From assembly GCA_027492915.1 (NCBI GenBank), contig JAPUDW010000137.1, forward strand, positions 1 to 64,000: a DNA stretch of 64,000 nucleotides, read 5' to 3'. The notes under the pieces were generated by a model. The model worked only from the letters and a program-made list of their open reading frames with translations. It had not been told where the DNA came from and searched no databases. Below are positions 38,002-45,753 of this stretch, piece by piece. Position 1 is the first letter of the stretch; each line of letters opens with the position of its first letter. Position numbers and translations under genes: made by a program. The stretch comes from Bacteroidota bacterium. Lineage in GTDB: Bacteria > Chloroflexota > Anaerolineae > Aggregatilineales > Phototrophicaceae.

Positions 38002-39192
38002 TTACATTTCCATCCACACGCGCAGTTGGTTGTACTGGCGTTCATAAACTTTGGCGTTTTCGGTCAGCGTGGCAGCAGGTTCGACAGCTTCTTTGGGCAG
38101 CAGTTGGATGCGGATGCGGTCAGCACCCGGTCGTCCGGCCTTTTCCCAGTTGTCGAGTACACCTTGCAGCGCGAACATGGCATCCGCCGCGCCGAACATA
38201 TTCACATCGCCTTTGCCGCTGTAGCGCACGAAAACCGCGCTGCCACGGGTCATAATGGCAAAACCTTCACCCTCAAGGCCGAAGTCCTTCTGCTTTTCGC
38301 CCACGCTGTACATGGCGAATAGATAACCTTCGGGCATATTCAGGGTCAGGTACGGCACAAACCCCCGCCAATATTCGGTGGCGGTGAGCGAGGCGCTCAG
38401 GTAGCTAAACTCGGTGTCATCGAGCAGCAGGGCAGATAACGCCGCACCGTCGAGCTTGTTAGCATCGTTGGAGGACAGCACCAGCGTTGAACCGCTGACA
38501 CGGCGGGTTACGCTCGGCCCCGCCGCAATCCCCCGCAGCGGAATGAAGCCGCACGGGATGTTGTTCCGGCTAAACAGGGTACCGTCCGGCTGCAAGACAA
38601 ACGCCGCGCTGACCTGCATACTTTCCAACCAGATCGGCGCGACCATTACGCCATCATGCTTGAGCTGCTTGACCCACGCCGGTGGAATATCCCAAACGGC
38701 GACGGTTGCGATAATCCGGTCGTAGGCGGCACGGGGGGCATAACCCATCGCGCCATCTGCACTGACGATGTTGATCGCCGAGCCGAGGCGGGCTTTTTGC
38801 AAGTTGGTGCTGGCGCGCTGTGCCAGCAGGTTATCGAGTTCAACCGAGGTGACATTACCTCGTTCACCGACGATGGTTTGCATCACGGCGGCGTTGTAGC
38901 CGGTACCCGCGCCGATTTCCAGCACGTTATCGCCCTTCCGCAGCCGGAGCTGACGCAGCATAATCGCCATCATGCTCGGCTGGCTGGAGGAACTGAGGAC
39001 GGTACCGTCGCTCTCGCGCTTAATCGGGATGGCCTGATCGGAGTAGGCCACATCCAACGGTTCATCGGGCAGGAACAGGTGGCGCGGCACAGCTAAGAAA
39101 GCCGATTCCAGTGTGCTATCCAGCAAGCCTTCCTGCTGTTTCAGTTCGGCGACCAGCGCTTTGCGATACTCGTCCGGCGTGTTAGGTGACAT
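38002..39192 (-). CDS. Protein-L-isoaspartate methyltransferase-like with C-terminal extension
   Basis: This 396-residue protein has a PCMT-type SAM methyltransferase at the N-terminus (about 1-195). The substrate-binding loop SSSSQPSMMAIML (68-79 region) replaces the usual ISQPYMVA, and motif I is VLEIGAGTGYNAA (90-102), followed by VTSVELD. PCMT methylates isoaspartyl residues in aged proteins for repair. The C-terminal 200 residues are an extra domain I do not recognise, with mixed strands and helices. It overlaps the small Pro-rich gene upstream by 11 nt, so it belongs to the operon with E1, JAB and E2 genes. This pairing suggests a role in marking or handling damaged proteins, but it is inference. 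Confidence 0.85.
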   Translation of the reverse strand: MSPNTPDEYRKALVAELKQQEGLLDSTLESAFLAVPRHLFLPDEPLDVAYSDQAIPIKRESDGTVLSSSSQPSMMAIMLRQLRLRKGDNVLEIGAGTGYNAAVMQTIVGERGNVTSVELDNLLAQRASTNLQKARLGSAINIVSADGAMGYAPRAAYDRIIATVAVWDIPPAWVKQLKHDGVMVAPIWLESMQVSAAFVLQPDGTLFSRNNIPCGFIPLRGIAAGPSVTRRVSGSTLVLSSNDANKLDGAALSALLLDDTEFSYLSASLTATEYWRGFVPYLTLNMPEGYLFAMYSVGEKQKDFGLEGEGFAIMTRGSAVFVRYSGKGDVNMFGAADAMFALQGVLDNWEKAGRPGADRIRIQLLPKEAVEPAATLTENAKVYERQYNQLRVWMEM

Positions 39193-39496
39193 ACCACGCC
39201 CGCCGCTTCTTCAGCGAAACACCGGCTTCGACATCGCTGCGCCGTGCGGTTTTCACACGACCACGCGCGTCGATGTGCACCTGTCCTGCGCGTTGCAGGC
39301 GGGCAAATTCTTCCGGTGTAATGGCGGGTGCTGGTTCACCACCGAGCCGTTCTAAGCGCTCATCCATGTTATCGACGGCAGGCGGTGGCGCGGCATTCTC
39401 CGGCATAGAGGGCGGTGCAGGCGGCACGGCTGGCGGGACGTTGTTTTCTACAGGCATATTGTCGTTGTTGACCGGCAGGTTATCGGAGTCAGTCAT
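39182..39496 (-). CDS. Small Pro-rich protein in the E1/E2/JAB operon
   Basis: This 104-residue acidic protein has an N-terminal disordered half rich in Pro, Asn and Ala (NNVPPAVPPAPPSMPENAAP), then a short helical segment (MDERLERLGG, ITPEEFARLQRAGQVHID) and a basic end (SLKKRRAWYVT). It has no beta-grasp pattern and no C-terminal Gly-Gly, so it does not look like a ubiquitin-like modifier. It overlaps both neighbours, by 4 nt with the E1 gene and 11 nt with the PCMT-like gene, which suggests coupled translation. It may be an adaptor, or an unusual substrate of the pathway. No family recognised. Confidence 0.7.
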   Translation of the reverse strand: MTDSDNLPVNNDNMPVENNVPPAVPPAPPSMPENAAPPPAVDNMDERLERLGGEPAPAITPEEFARLQRAGQVHIDARGRVKTARRSDVEAGVSLKKRRAWYVT

Positions 39497-40410
39497 TGTT
39501 CGTTTTCCTCTGCATTACCTTCCAATGTCAGGCCGCTGGCACTCATCAAATCGTCTAAGGAAAGGTTGGTGCTGGCCTCGCTGGAAAGATCATTTCGTAA
39601 AGCGTCCCCGCAGACTAAACAGTTGGGGTCACGTTCGATACTCACCCATTCGGCGGAGTACGGTTGGCTGATATGCCCACTGAGTATTTCGAGGGCGGTA
39701 TTCGCCAGTATGACGGTGTTGGCGGGCATGTGTTTATAGATGTTCGTTGTCGCCAGCAGCTCGTTCAGCGCGAGATCCGCTTGTGTTGCCGCGACCCGTG
39801 CAACGTGCAGCCACAAACCGGGTTCAGCTTCCAACGTGCCATCTTTACCAATCATACCATAATCAAGCTCTTCTCCCGCCGGAAGTGTTGAGATCGCCAA
39901 CCCTTCGCGCAGTTCCGCCGCCCAACAGGCATAACACGGGCCGTCGTAGGGGTGGATGACCACCACGTCGCCACCTTCGCCGCGCTCGTAAACCCCCGCG
40001 TATACAGCGGTCAGGTTGCGCTTGAGGCAGGCTTGGTTGAGCACATACTTCGGGCCTTCGCCATCAACACCCGATATCAGCAGGTCGATGTTATCAAGCG
40101 CGTCCATGTGCTGCTCGATACGACCGAAGCGCACTTCGATTTCCGCCTCTGGATTACGGGCGCGGATGAGTTCGGCTACGGCTTGCACCTTCGGCTGCCC
40201 GATAAAGCGCGTATCCGCGACATGACGGGCGATGTTGGTGCTCTCTAATAAGTCGTCGTCAACCAGCACAAACTTACCCACGCCGCTCATCGCCAGCGTG
40301 AGGGCGACAAACCCGCCGCCGGAGCCGAGGCCAACGATGCCTACCCGCTTGGTCTTGAGCAGACTCAGGTTATCCGCACCGATGAGGCGTTCCACACGGT
40401 CAAGGTTCAT
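39493..40410 (-). CDS. ThiF/E1-like adenylating enzyme
   Basis: This 305-residue protein is a single-domain E1-superfamily enzyme. The ATP-binding Gly-rich loop is GLGSGGG (27-33), followed by VLVDDDLLESTNIARHV (48-64), with the Asp cluster and the conserved N..R, and GQPKV (71-75). Two CxxC pairs, C159/C162 and C264/C267, form the structural zinc site. The candidate catalytic Cys cannot be fixed by eye; C128 lies in the right half. E1 enzymes adenylate the C-terminus of a ubiquitin-like protein and load it on a thiol. It overlaps the JAB gene upstream and the small gene downstream by 4 nt each. The C-terminal 35 residues are acidic and disordered. Confidence 0.93.
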   Translation of the reverse strand: MNLDRVERLIGADNLSLLKTKRVGIVGLGSGGGFVALTLAMSGVGKFVLVDDDLLESTNIARHVADTRFIGQPKVQAVAELIRARNPEAEIEVRFGRIEQHMDALDNIDLLISGVDGEGPKYVLNQACLKRNLTAVYAGVYERGEGGDVVVIHPYDGPCYACWAAELREGLAISTLPAGEELDYGMIGKDGTLEAEPGLWLHVARVAATQADLALNELLATTNIYKHMPANTVILANTALEILSGHISQPYSAEWVSIERDPNCLVCGDALRNDLSSEASTNLSLDDLMSASGLTLEGNAEENEQ

Positions 40411-41519
40411 GGCTTTTCCTCCGGCGCGGGGGTTTTAGCGGCGGCTTCGACTGGCGCAGGGTCAGCAGTAGTCGATGGCGGCGGCGTGTGCTTGATGCCG
40501 AGTGAGTCTTCCAGCGCGAAGATGTAGTCGAGCAGGTGACGGCCTTCCGACCACTTCCAATCCGGCGGGTCTTTCACCGCTTCTGACCGCATCCACAACT
40601 CACCGAATACTTCGTAGATGTCGTCGTCCGGTTTAATGCCGGTGAAAGACGATACCCGCGCTTTGGGTGGGCTGGCAGGATAATCCGGCGGTGTGATCAG
40701 CAGCAGCACTTTATCCGCGCCGACCCGCGCCGTGAGGAAGCAAACATCCAGCGGCGGGGCGTTATCCGTATCCCACAGCACGAGTGAGGTAAACAAGCCA
40801 TCTTTTTCCAAGAGTTCGGACTCGGCTTTGAAACGCGATTCGTTGACCAAGTGCCACGGGTAGCCGGCAAGGATCGGTAGTTGGTTGTCTGGATAGACCG
40901 AGGGGACAATCGGGTAAAAGTCCCGTGCTTGACGGTCGATATACCAGAAGTCAACCCGCATGGCTGTACCGTCACCCTGCGACACGGCGATATGGTTGGC
41001 ACCACTTTCGCTGGCAGCGGTCGCGGGGTGGCCGAGCGTGACAATAGGCGCGAGTAGGAATTCCATGCCGTTGCTGGCGTCGTCAATCCAGCTTTGGGCG
41101 GTCATCAAATCGCCGCCGCTGGGCTGTGTCATAAAGCCCGGCTGCTTGTGCCAGTCGCCGAGATAGCGCAGCGGGACATCCCACTTGGGCAGCACTGGCT
41201 TACCCTGTGCATCATGCTTTTTCTGGCGCTGCACATGCCAATTTTCTTGCAGCCAGTAGATCAGTTCGTCCTGTCGTTCATCGCCCTGCTGGAAGGTTGC
41301 CCATTCACGCACCACCGCAGTTTCGTCAGGCGCGATGGTATCTAGCACATACAGCGTATCCACACCGGTGCGGGTACCGGGGACCATGAGGCCAACCATC
41401 GCCTCGCCGGTTTCGTCCTGCAAGAAGTGTTTAGCGGCGGTCGCCATTTTATCGACAACACGCTGGGCAATTACCAAATTAGGGACGCTGCTACGGTTCA
41501 TTTTCAGCCGTCCGATCAT
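40407..41519 (-). CDS. JAB/JAMM protein fused to an E2-like (Cys-less) domain
   Basis: This 370-residue protein has an N-terminal JAB domain (about 10-190) and a C-terminal UBC/RWD-like domain (about 210-345). The JAMM elements are Glu39 (TGEAMVGLM) and GDWHKQPGFMTQPSGGD (121-137). Spacing fits H-x-H-x7-S-x2-D exactly, but the second His is Gln126, so zinc binding and isopeptidase activity are doubtful. The C-terminal domain has the E2 pattern LLLITPPDYPASPPKARV but no catalytic Cys after it, like UEV or RWD proteins. The last 30 residues are Pro/Ala/Glu-rich. The protein could be a regulatory or adaptor subunit that binds the modifier or the E2. It overlaps the E1 gene by 4 nt. Confidence 0.85.
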   Translation of the reverse strand: MIGRLKMNRSSVPNLVIAQRVVDKMATAAKHFLQDETGEAMVGLMVPGTRTGVDTLYVLDTIAPDETAVVREWATFQQGDERQDELIYWLQENWHVQRQKKHDAQGKPVLPKWDVPLRYLGDWHKQPGFMTQPSGGDLMTAQSWIDDASNGMEFLLAPIVTLGHPATAASESGANHIAVSQGDGTAMRVDFWYIDRQARDFYPIVPSVYPDNQLPILAGYPWHLVNESRFKAESELLEKDGLFTSLVLWDTDNAPPLDVCFLTARVGADKVLLLITPPDYPASPPKARVSSFTGIKPDDDIYEVFGELWMRSEAVKDPPDWKWSEGRHLLDYIFALEDSLGIKHTPPPSTTADPAPVEAAAKTPAPEEKP

Positions 41520-41622
41520 ATTCCATCTACCTTTAGAACCTCACCCTCGGCATCCAACATGAGAGAAGGATATGCAAAACCTCAGGTGAGTGACTCGATT
41601 TATGACTAAATGTTTTAACCGA

Positions 41623-42093
41623 TTACGGACGGCGGCGCGGCGGCAGCGGGGTATTCGGGTCTACCCGTTCCTCGATACCCGGCCATTCGCTGGTCGCGCG
41701 CCATGTGTAATAAGCGTACATCCACTGTACCGCCCAACCCGCCACCGTAACAGCCGTTGACTTGCCGGGATTCCAGCCGTACTGCGTACCGTCTTTCGGG
41801 TTGAACAGGCAGAGCTGTCCATCTTCGTACTGGTGCTTCTCGCTGTAGATGCGCGGCTTTAGCACGTAGGCTTCCGCCGGACGGTTGGGATATTCATTGG
41901 GATATAAGATTTTGAGGCGGTGCAAACGGGATTGCAGCGTCGCCAAATTAATCTCGACATCCCCTTCCCAATAGAGCGCACCTATCGGTGGCACAATCAG
42001 TTTAAAGGTGTTATCGAACGTCGCACGCATGGCTTCGACTTCGAGCCGCAGCCGATTTGAAACACTATTCTTTGACCCCCACCACGCAGCCAT
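41623..42093 (-). CDS. Ubiquitin-conjugating enzyme (E2)-like protein
   Basis: This 156-residue protein has the UBC fold core seen in prokaryotic E2 families. RLHRLKILYPNEYPNRPAEAYV (part of it) corresponds to the strand-Pro region of E2 enzymes. HQYEDGQLCLFNP (87-99) matches the HPN...G.xCL active-site stretch, with C95 as catalytic Cys. GWNPGKSTAVTVAGWAVQWM corresponds to the helix after the active site. It lacks the exact HPN triad, as many bacterial E2s do. It would carry the activated modifier from the E1 to a target. It is the first gene of the operon, has GAGGAG upstream of its ATG, and lies 103 nt upstream of the JAB gene. The tail is Pro/Arg-rich. Confidence 0.87.
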   Translation of the reverse strand: MAAWWGSKNSVSNRLRLEVEAMRATFDNTFKLIVPPIGALYWEGDVEINLATLQSRLHRLKILYPNEYPNRPAEAYVLKPRIYSEKHQYEDGQLCLFNPKDGTQYGWNPGKSTAVTVAGWAVQWMYAYYTWRATSEWPGIEERVDPNTPLPPRRRP

Positions 42094-42308
42094 CGCAGGG
42101 TTTCTCCTCGTTCATCATTTTTTTAATAGAGCTATTGTACCACCAGCCCATTAAACGATGCTTGGAGATCCCCTTTATTTGGGGGAGAACCTATCTATCT
42201 ATACGTGGTGGGGGAGGTGGAAGTTGCAGTTATAGAGAATGATACTGGTCAAAGCAATACTATAAGTTTAGAGTAAGACGAATTCAAGGAAAATTAAAGT
42301 GGTGGGAC

Positions 42309-44240
42309 GTGCGTTTTCTACGGTATACATTTTCAGCCCAAATAGGAATACTGCTGCTATTGCTCGCGTGCAGTTGGGCAGGTATACGCAGCCTCACTAT
42401 TGATAGCATCTGGTACGACGAATGGTATTCGCTCTACTACGCCGGTGCAGCGCCTTATTATGGCCCAATTTCGGTTGTCCAAACGGTAGAACGGACGCTG
42501 CAATATAACGAATACAATCCACCCAGTTACTATGTCCTGCTCAACCTTTGGGCGCAAGCAGCCGGTTGGGCACCATTCGCCGGACGCGCTTTGTCGCTGC
42601 TGTTGGGCATTCTTGCGGTTGCGGCGTTATACCGTTTAGGCTGTTTGATGGCAGGACGAACCGCAGGTTTGGGGGCGGCTGTCGGGTTGGGCACTTCAGC
42701 ATTTTTCATCCAACAGCTACATGAACTACGCATGTACACCCTCTTTACCTTGATGGTTACGCTTACTCTGCTTACCTATTGGCAGTTGGTATACCGGAAA
42801 CCAAATTGGCGTGGCGGCATTTTCTTCGCTCTGAGTTTAACCTGCTTGCTGTACACGCATTACATGGCACTCCCGCTGATTATCGCGCTGGGGTTGTACC
42901 ACTTGTTATTCGTACCGAAATCGCGCCAATGGGTATTTGTCGCACTGCTCGCGGTCGGTTGTGGCTTACTTTATCTGCCGTGGTTGAGTGTTGCGTTGAA
43001 GGCATTGAGCACCGTTTCGGGTGAAGGCGCACGGAATTTTTTTGCGAATGATGCCGCTGCACTGGTTAATAATGTGCTGACGCAGTTTAGCAACGGAGGT
43101 GTGCCGCTGTTGGCGATCTTTGGTTGGTATGCACTGCGCGGCAGCCGACGAAACAGCATTTTTATCTTTGGATTGCTCATGATTACGCTGGGGTTGGTGA
43201 TCACCCTAAACGAGCGACTGCACTTCATCAGCATCGCCCGCTATTTGATCGCACTGTGGCCGTTGCTGGCCCTGATAGTGGGATTGGGAATCGCGCAGAT
43301 GCAGCATCTGAAGTTGCGACCGCTGCTGCTAGTCGCGATCTGGTTAATCGCAAGTGCGGGGTTGGTGGTACCACGCCAGAGTATCGCAGAACCGAAAGAT
43401 CCTGATTGGCAGGTGACTTTGCCGTGGGATAAGGTCGTCAAGGTTCTGAATAAAAATTTCTTTGGTCGCCCAAATGACACGGATACGCTTGTTTATCTGC
43501 TACCCCGCCCAACACCTTATTGGTTCCACGCACCGCTGGTGGACTATTATCTGCACCCTTTGGATGTTCAAGTCGATAACATGCCAGCATGGTTACAACT
43601 TGCACCACCGAATGCACCACGGTTGCAAGCGCATCTTGTCGAATCACAGGAAACGAGTTCACCAGAATTTTTTGAGCAGGAAGCTCAGCAAGTGCTAGCG
43701 AATTCGCAGCGCATTTGGCTGGCATATAACCCGACTGATCTTCCTTCCCCTTTTGCAAGGCCATCATGGCAGCATGTACTCGCGCAGCAGGGGATGATCG
43801 AGTGCGGGACGCCAGCGCAAGAAAGCACACTGCAAATGAGTTTATATGTGCGTGTCCCTGAGCAGCGGTTAACAGCGCGTTTCGGCGATGGTATTCAAGT
43901 GGGTGTAGTGGATGTGGCGTTATCACCTCAAAACCAAAGCCTATTGCTAATCATTGGTTGGGCGATTGCTGCTGATGTTCCAGCTAACACTTACTCAATC
44001 GGGCTTTATATTGACGATGCACAGGGAAATCCTGTTGCACAAACTGATTTTGGCATCCCTAACCAACAACGCGCTTGCACAAGTACGGCTATATCAGTGG
44101 CAGGGTTAGCCAGCGGCAGCTATACACTGAGTTCAGCCGTTTACAACTGGCAGACAGGCGAACGTTTAATCGGGCAGAGCATGGATATGATAGTTGGGGA
44201 GCGCCCGCAGTTAGCTGAGGTAACTATTCCTGCTCCATAA
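42309..44240 (+). CDS. Membrane glycosyltransferase, GT39/PMT-type
   Basis: This 643-residue protein has about ten TM helices in its first 385 residues and an extracytoplasmic C-terminal part. The first loop carries DSIWYDEWYS (31-40), whose Asp-Glu pair is the catalytic acidic motif of GT39/ArnT-like polyprenyl-phosphate-sugar transferases (GT-C fold). NPPSYYVLLNLWA follows, as in the family. The C-terminal region from about residue 510 (LTARFGDGIQVGVVDVALS) is a beta-rich domain that looks like an Ig-type fold. It transfers a sugar from a lipid carrier to protein or lipid on the outer face of the membrane. The start is GTG at 42309 with GGTGGG nearby. It is divergent from the E2 gene. Confidence 0.86.
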   Translation: MRFLRYTFSAQIGILLLLLACSWAGIRSLTIDSIWYDEWYSLYYAGAAPYYGPISVVQTVERTLQYNEYNPPSYYVLLNLWAQAAGWAPFAGRALSLLLGILAVAALYRLGCLMAGRTAGLGAAVGLGTSAFFIQQLHELRMYTLFTLMVTLTLLTYWQLVYRKPNWRGGIFFALSLTCLLYTHYMALPLIIALGLYHLLFVPKSRQWVFVALLAVGCGLLYLPWLSVALKALSTVSGEGARNFFANDAAALVNNVLTQFSNGGVPLLAIFGWYALRGSRRNSIFIFGLLMITLGLVITLNERLHFISIARYLIALWPLLALIVGLGIAQMQHLKLRPLLLVAIWLIASAGLVVPRQSIAEPKDPDWQVTLPWDKVVKVLNKNFFGRPNDTDTLVYLLPRPTPYWFHAPLVDYYLHPLDVQVDNMPAWLQLAPPNAPRLQAHLVESQETSSPEFFEQEAQQVLANSQRIWLAYNPTDLPSPFARPSWQHVLAQQGMIECGTPAQESTLQMSLYVRVPEQRLTARFGDGIQVGVVDVALSPQNQSLLLIIGWAIAADVPANTYSIGLYIDDAQGNPVAQTDFGIPNQQRACTSTAISVAGLASGSYTLSSAVYNWQTGERLIGQSMDMIVGERPQLAEVTIPAP

Positions 44241-44291
44241 ATGCTTTCAATAAGATTTCATAAAAATTAAATTAAACGTTGTAGAAATCTA

Positions 44292-44321
44292 TTGACATTG
44301 AAGCCGAACTCATAATAAGAT
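44292..44321 (+). promoter_or_regulatory. Likely promoter for the 47-residue small-protein gene
   Basis: TTGACA (44292-44297) and TAAGAT (44316-44321) are spaced by 18 nt in an AT-rich stretch, upstream of the small ORF. The -10 matches the consensus at four of six positions. The transcript leader would be about 80 nt. Confidence 0.55.
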
Positions 44322-44407
44322 AATTATTAAACATTCAAATTGTTTTCAATGTTGAAAACAAATCATTCACTTCAGTGTATTAAAAATGCAGAAAGGAGAA
44401 TACCGTT

Positions 44408-44551
44408 ATGTTCAATGTGAACTTCATGCTGGCACAGGCTATTCAGAACGACCATCTACGTGTCGCACAGCGCGAACGCCTTACCCGCCAATGGCTAAAA
44501 GCAGCCCGTAAAAAGCTGCAAGAAAAGCGCGCCAAACAGGAGAATAAGTAA
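44408..44551 (+). CDS. Small basic protein (47 residues), unknown function
   Basis: This short gene encodes a 47-residue protein that starts MFNVNFMLAQAIQNDHLRVA and ends in a strongly basic, amphipathic helix (RQWLKAARKKLQEKRAKQ). It has an AAAGGAG site 10 nt before its ATG, a candidate promoter upstream and a strong terminator 40 nt downstream, so it has the full layout of a real, well-expressed single gene. It lacks a signal peptide. A nucleic-acid or ribosome-associated role is possible from its charge but is only a guess. No family recognised. Confidence 0.75.
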   Translation: MFNVNFMLAQAIQNDHLRVAQRERLTRQWLKAARKKLQEKRAKQENK

Positions 44552-44590
44552 TGATGGACAGTGTTCCAAAATCGACTGAAGGCTCTAGTT

Positions 44591-44631
44591 AGAGGGGCGG
44601 TAGGCATAAGACCTGCTGCCCCTCTTTTTTC
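44591..44631 (+). terminator. Strong rho-independent terminator
   Basis: Arms AGAGGGGC / GCCCCTCT, extended by GGTAGG/CCTGCT pairing, are followed by six T. It ends the small-protein transcript. Confidence 0.93.
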
Positions 44632-44706
44632 TCATGGTATATTAGAAAAGGCGATATATAATGCATAGTGTTTGCTAACCAATAGTCATGAGCTATAAAC
44701 AAAATA

Positions 44707-45357
44707 ATGCAAGCCATTTTGTCTGATGCTAAACCTGACCCTAACCAAAGGCCTTACAAGCCTGAGCCTGAATTTAACATCAACGACTTAGAAACTCTTA
44801 AAGTCCTCGCTGATCCCCTACGTTTGCAAATCGTTGAACTTTGTACCCAAGCACCCCGCACCGTTAAACAAGTCGCTTCCGTCCTCAACCTGCCACCCAC
44901 CAAACTTTATTACCACATCAAGCAGTTGGAAGAACGGGCGCTAATTAAGGTGGTGGATACGCGCATCGTGTCCGGCATTGTCGAAAAGCAGTATCAAGCG
45001 GCGGCCTTTAACTACCGTGTTGACCGCGAACTTTTCTCGCTGACTTCACAGGCGGGTAAAGAGGGACTTAACGTGATGCTCACAGGGTTATTTGACGACA
45101 CCCGCGAGGACATCCAAAAGAGCGCAGACGCAGATGTGCTGGATGTGTCACCGGATGATGACGATAAACCGCTGAGCCGATCACTCCTCATTTCGCGCAC
45201 AACCGTCAAGCTGGCTCCAGAAGCCGCCGAGTCGTTTTACAAAAGGCTGAAAGCGCTGGTACGCGAATATGCTGATTTGTCCACTGATGATGAGCAATCT
45301 TTCGGCGTGCTGGTCGCCCTATACCCCTCGACTGGAAGCGCTGCTGAAGGCGAGTAA
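44707..45357 (+). CDS. ArsR-type winged-helix regulator
   Basis: This 216-residue protein has an ArsR/HTH_20-like winged helix (about 28-100): LKVLADPLRLQIVELCTQAP, then the recognition region VLNLPPTKLYYHIKQLEE. The C-terminal part (100-216) has an acidic linker (DVSPDDDDK) and a helical ending (AESFYKRLKALVREY), as in regulators that dimerise through a C-terminal helix. No metal-binding Cys pair is visible, so it is not an arsenic sensor in the strict sense. The ribosome binding site before the ATG is weak. No target gene is adjacent in the same direction. Confidence 0.85.
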   Translation: MQAILSDAKPDPNQRPYKPEPEFNINDLETLKVLADPLRLQIVELCTQAPRTVKQVASVLNLPPTKLYYHIKQLEERALIKVVDTRIVSGIVEKQYQAAAFNYRVDRELFSLTSQAGKEGLNVMLTGLFDDTREDIQKSADADVLDVSPDDDDKPLSRSLLISRTTVKLAPEAAESFYKRLKALVREYADLSTDDEQSFGVLVALYPSTGSAAEGE

Positions 45358-45381
45358 AAGCATGAATTGACGGGATGCGAT

Positions 45382-45400
45382 GGGCGCAAACCTTGCGCCC
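45382..45400. repeat. Short perfect palindrome
   Basis: GGGCGCAA/TTGCGCCC with loop ACC lies just after the ArsR-type stop and before the convergent HTH gene. It has the look of the common GGGCGC...GCGCCC intergenic repeat and may act as a bidirectional barrier. Confidence 0.6.
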
Positions 45401-45438
45401 CTACGAATAAATAATTTCATTAACTGCTTCTGGATGAC

Positions 45439-45753
45439 CTACCCTAATTCAATGACCCCACCCAGCGCCTTTACCTGCTGCCAGTAATCACGGAAAGCCT
45501 GCCGCCCCGATACCGTCAGGGCGCAGTCGGTATGCGGATAGCGCTCTTTAAAGCCTTTGGTAATGGTGATGTATCCGGCTTCTTCCAGCTTTTGCAACTG
45601 AGCTGAAAGGTTGCCCTTGGTTAAACCCGTCAGATGGAGAATGGCAGCGAAGTCGGCACTTTCGCAGGCCGACAGCACGGCGATAATGGCGAGACGGGCA
45701 GGTTCGTGAATGATGCGGTCGATGCTGGTAATCGCTTGAACTTCAGTGAGCAT
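45439..45753 (-). CDS. Winged-helix transcriptional regulator (MarR/HTH_27-like)
   Basis: This protein of about 104 residues is a single winged-helix domain: EPARLAIIAVLSACESADFA, then the recognition helix TKGNLSAQLQKLEEAGYI and the wing ITKGFKERYPHTDCALTVSG. It resembles small regulators that sit beside a membrane protein gene and control it. I start at the ATG at 45753, which overlaps the upstream membrane gene by 11 nt; the longer in-frame start at 45795 lies inside that gene. Translational coupling is likely. The effector is unknown. Confidence 0.8.
   Translation of the reverse strand: MLTEVQAITSIDRIIHEPARLAIIAVLSACESADFAAILHLTGLTKGNLSAQLQKLEEAGYITITKGFKERYPHTDCALTVSGRQAFRDYWQQVKALGGVIELG

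Noticed and set aside
39182-39496. The 104-residue small protein as a ubiquitin-like modifier
   Set aside because: No beta-grasp strand pattern and no C-terminal Gly-Gly; the N-terminal half is disordered and Pro-rich.
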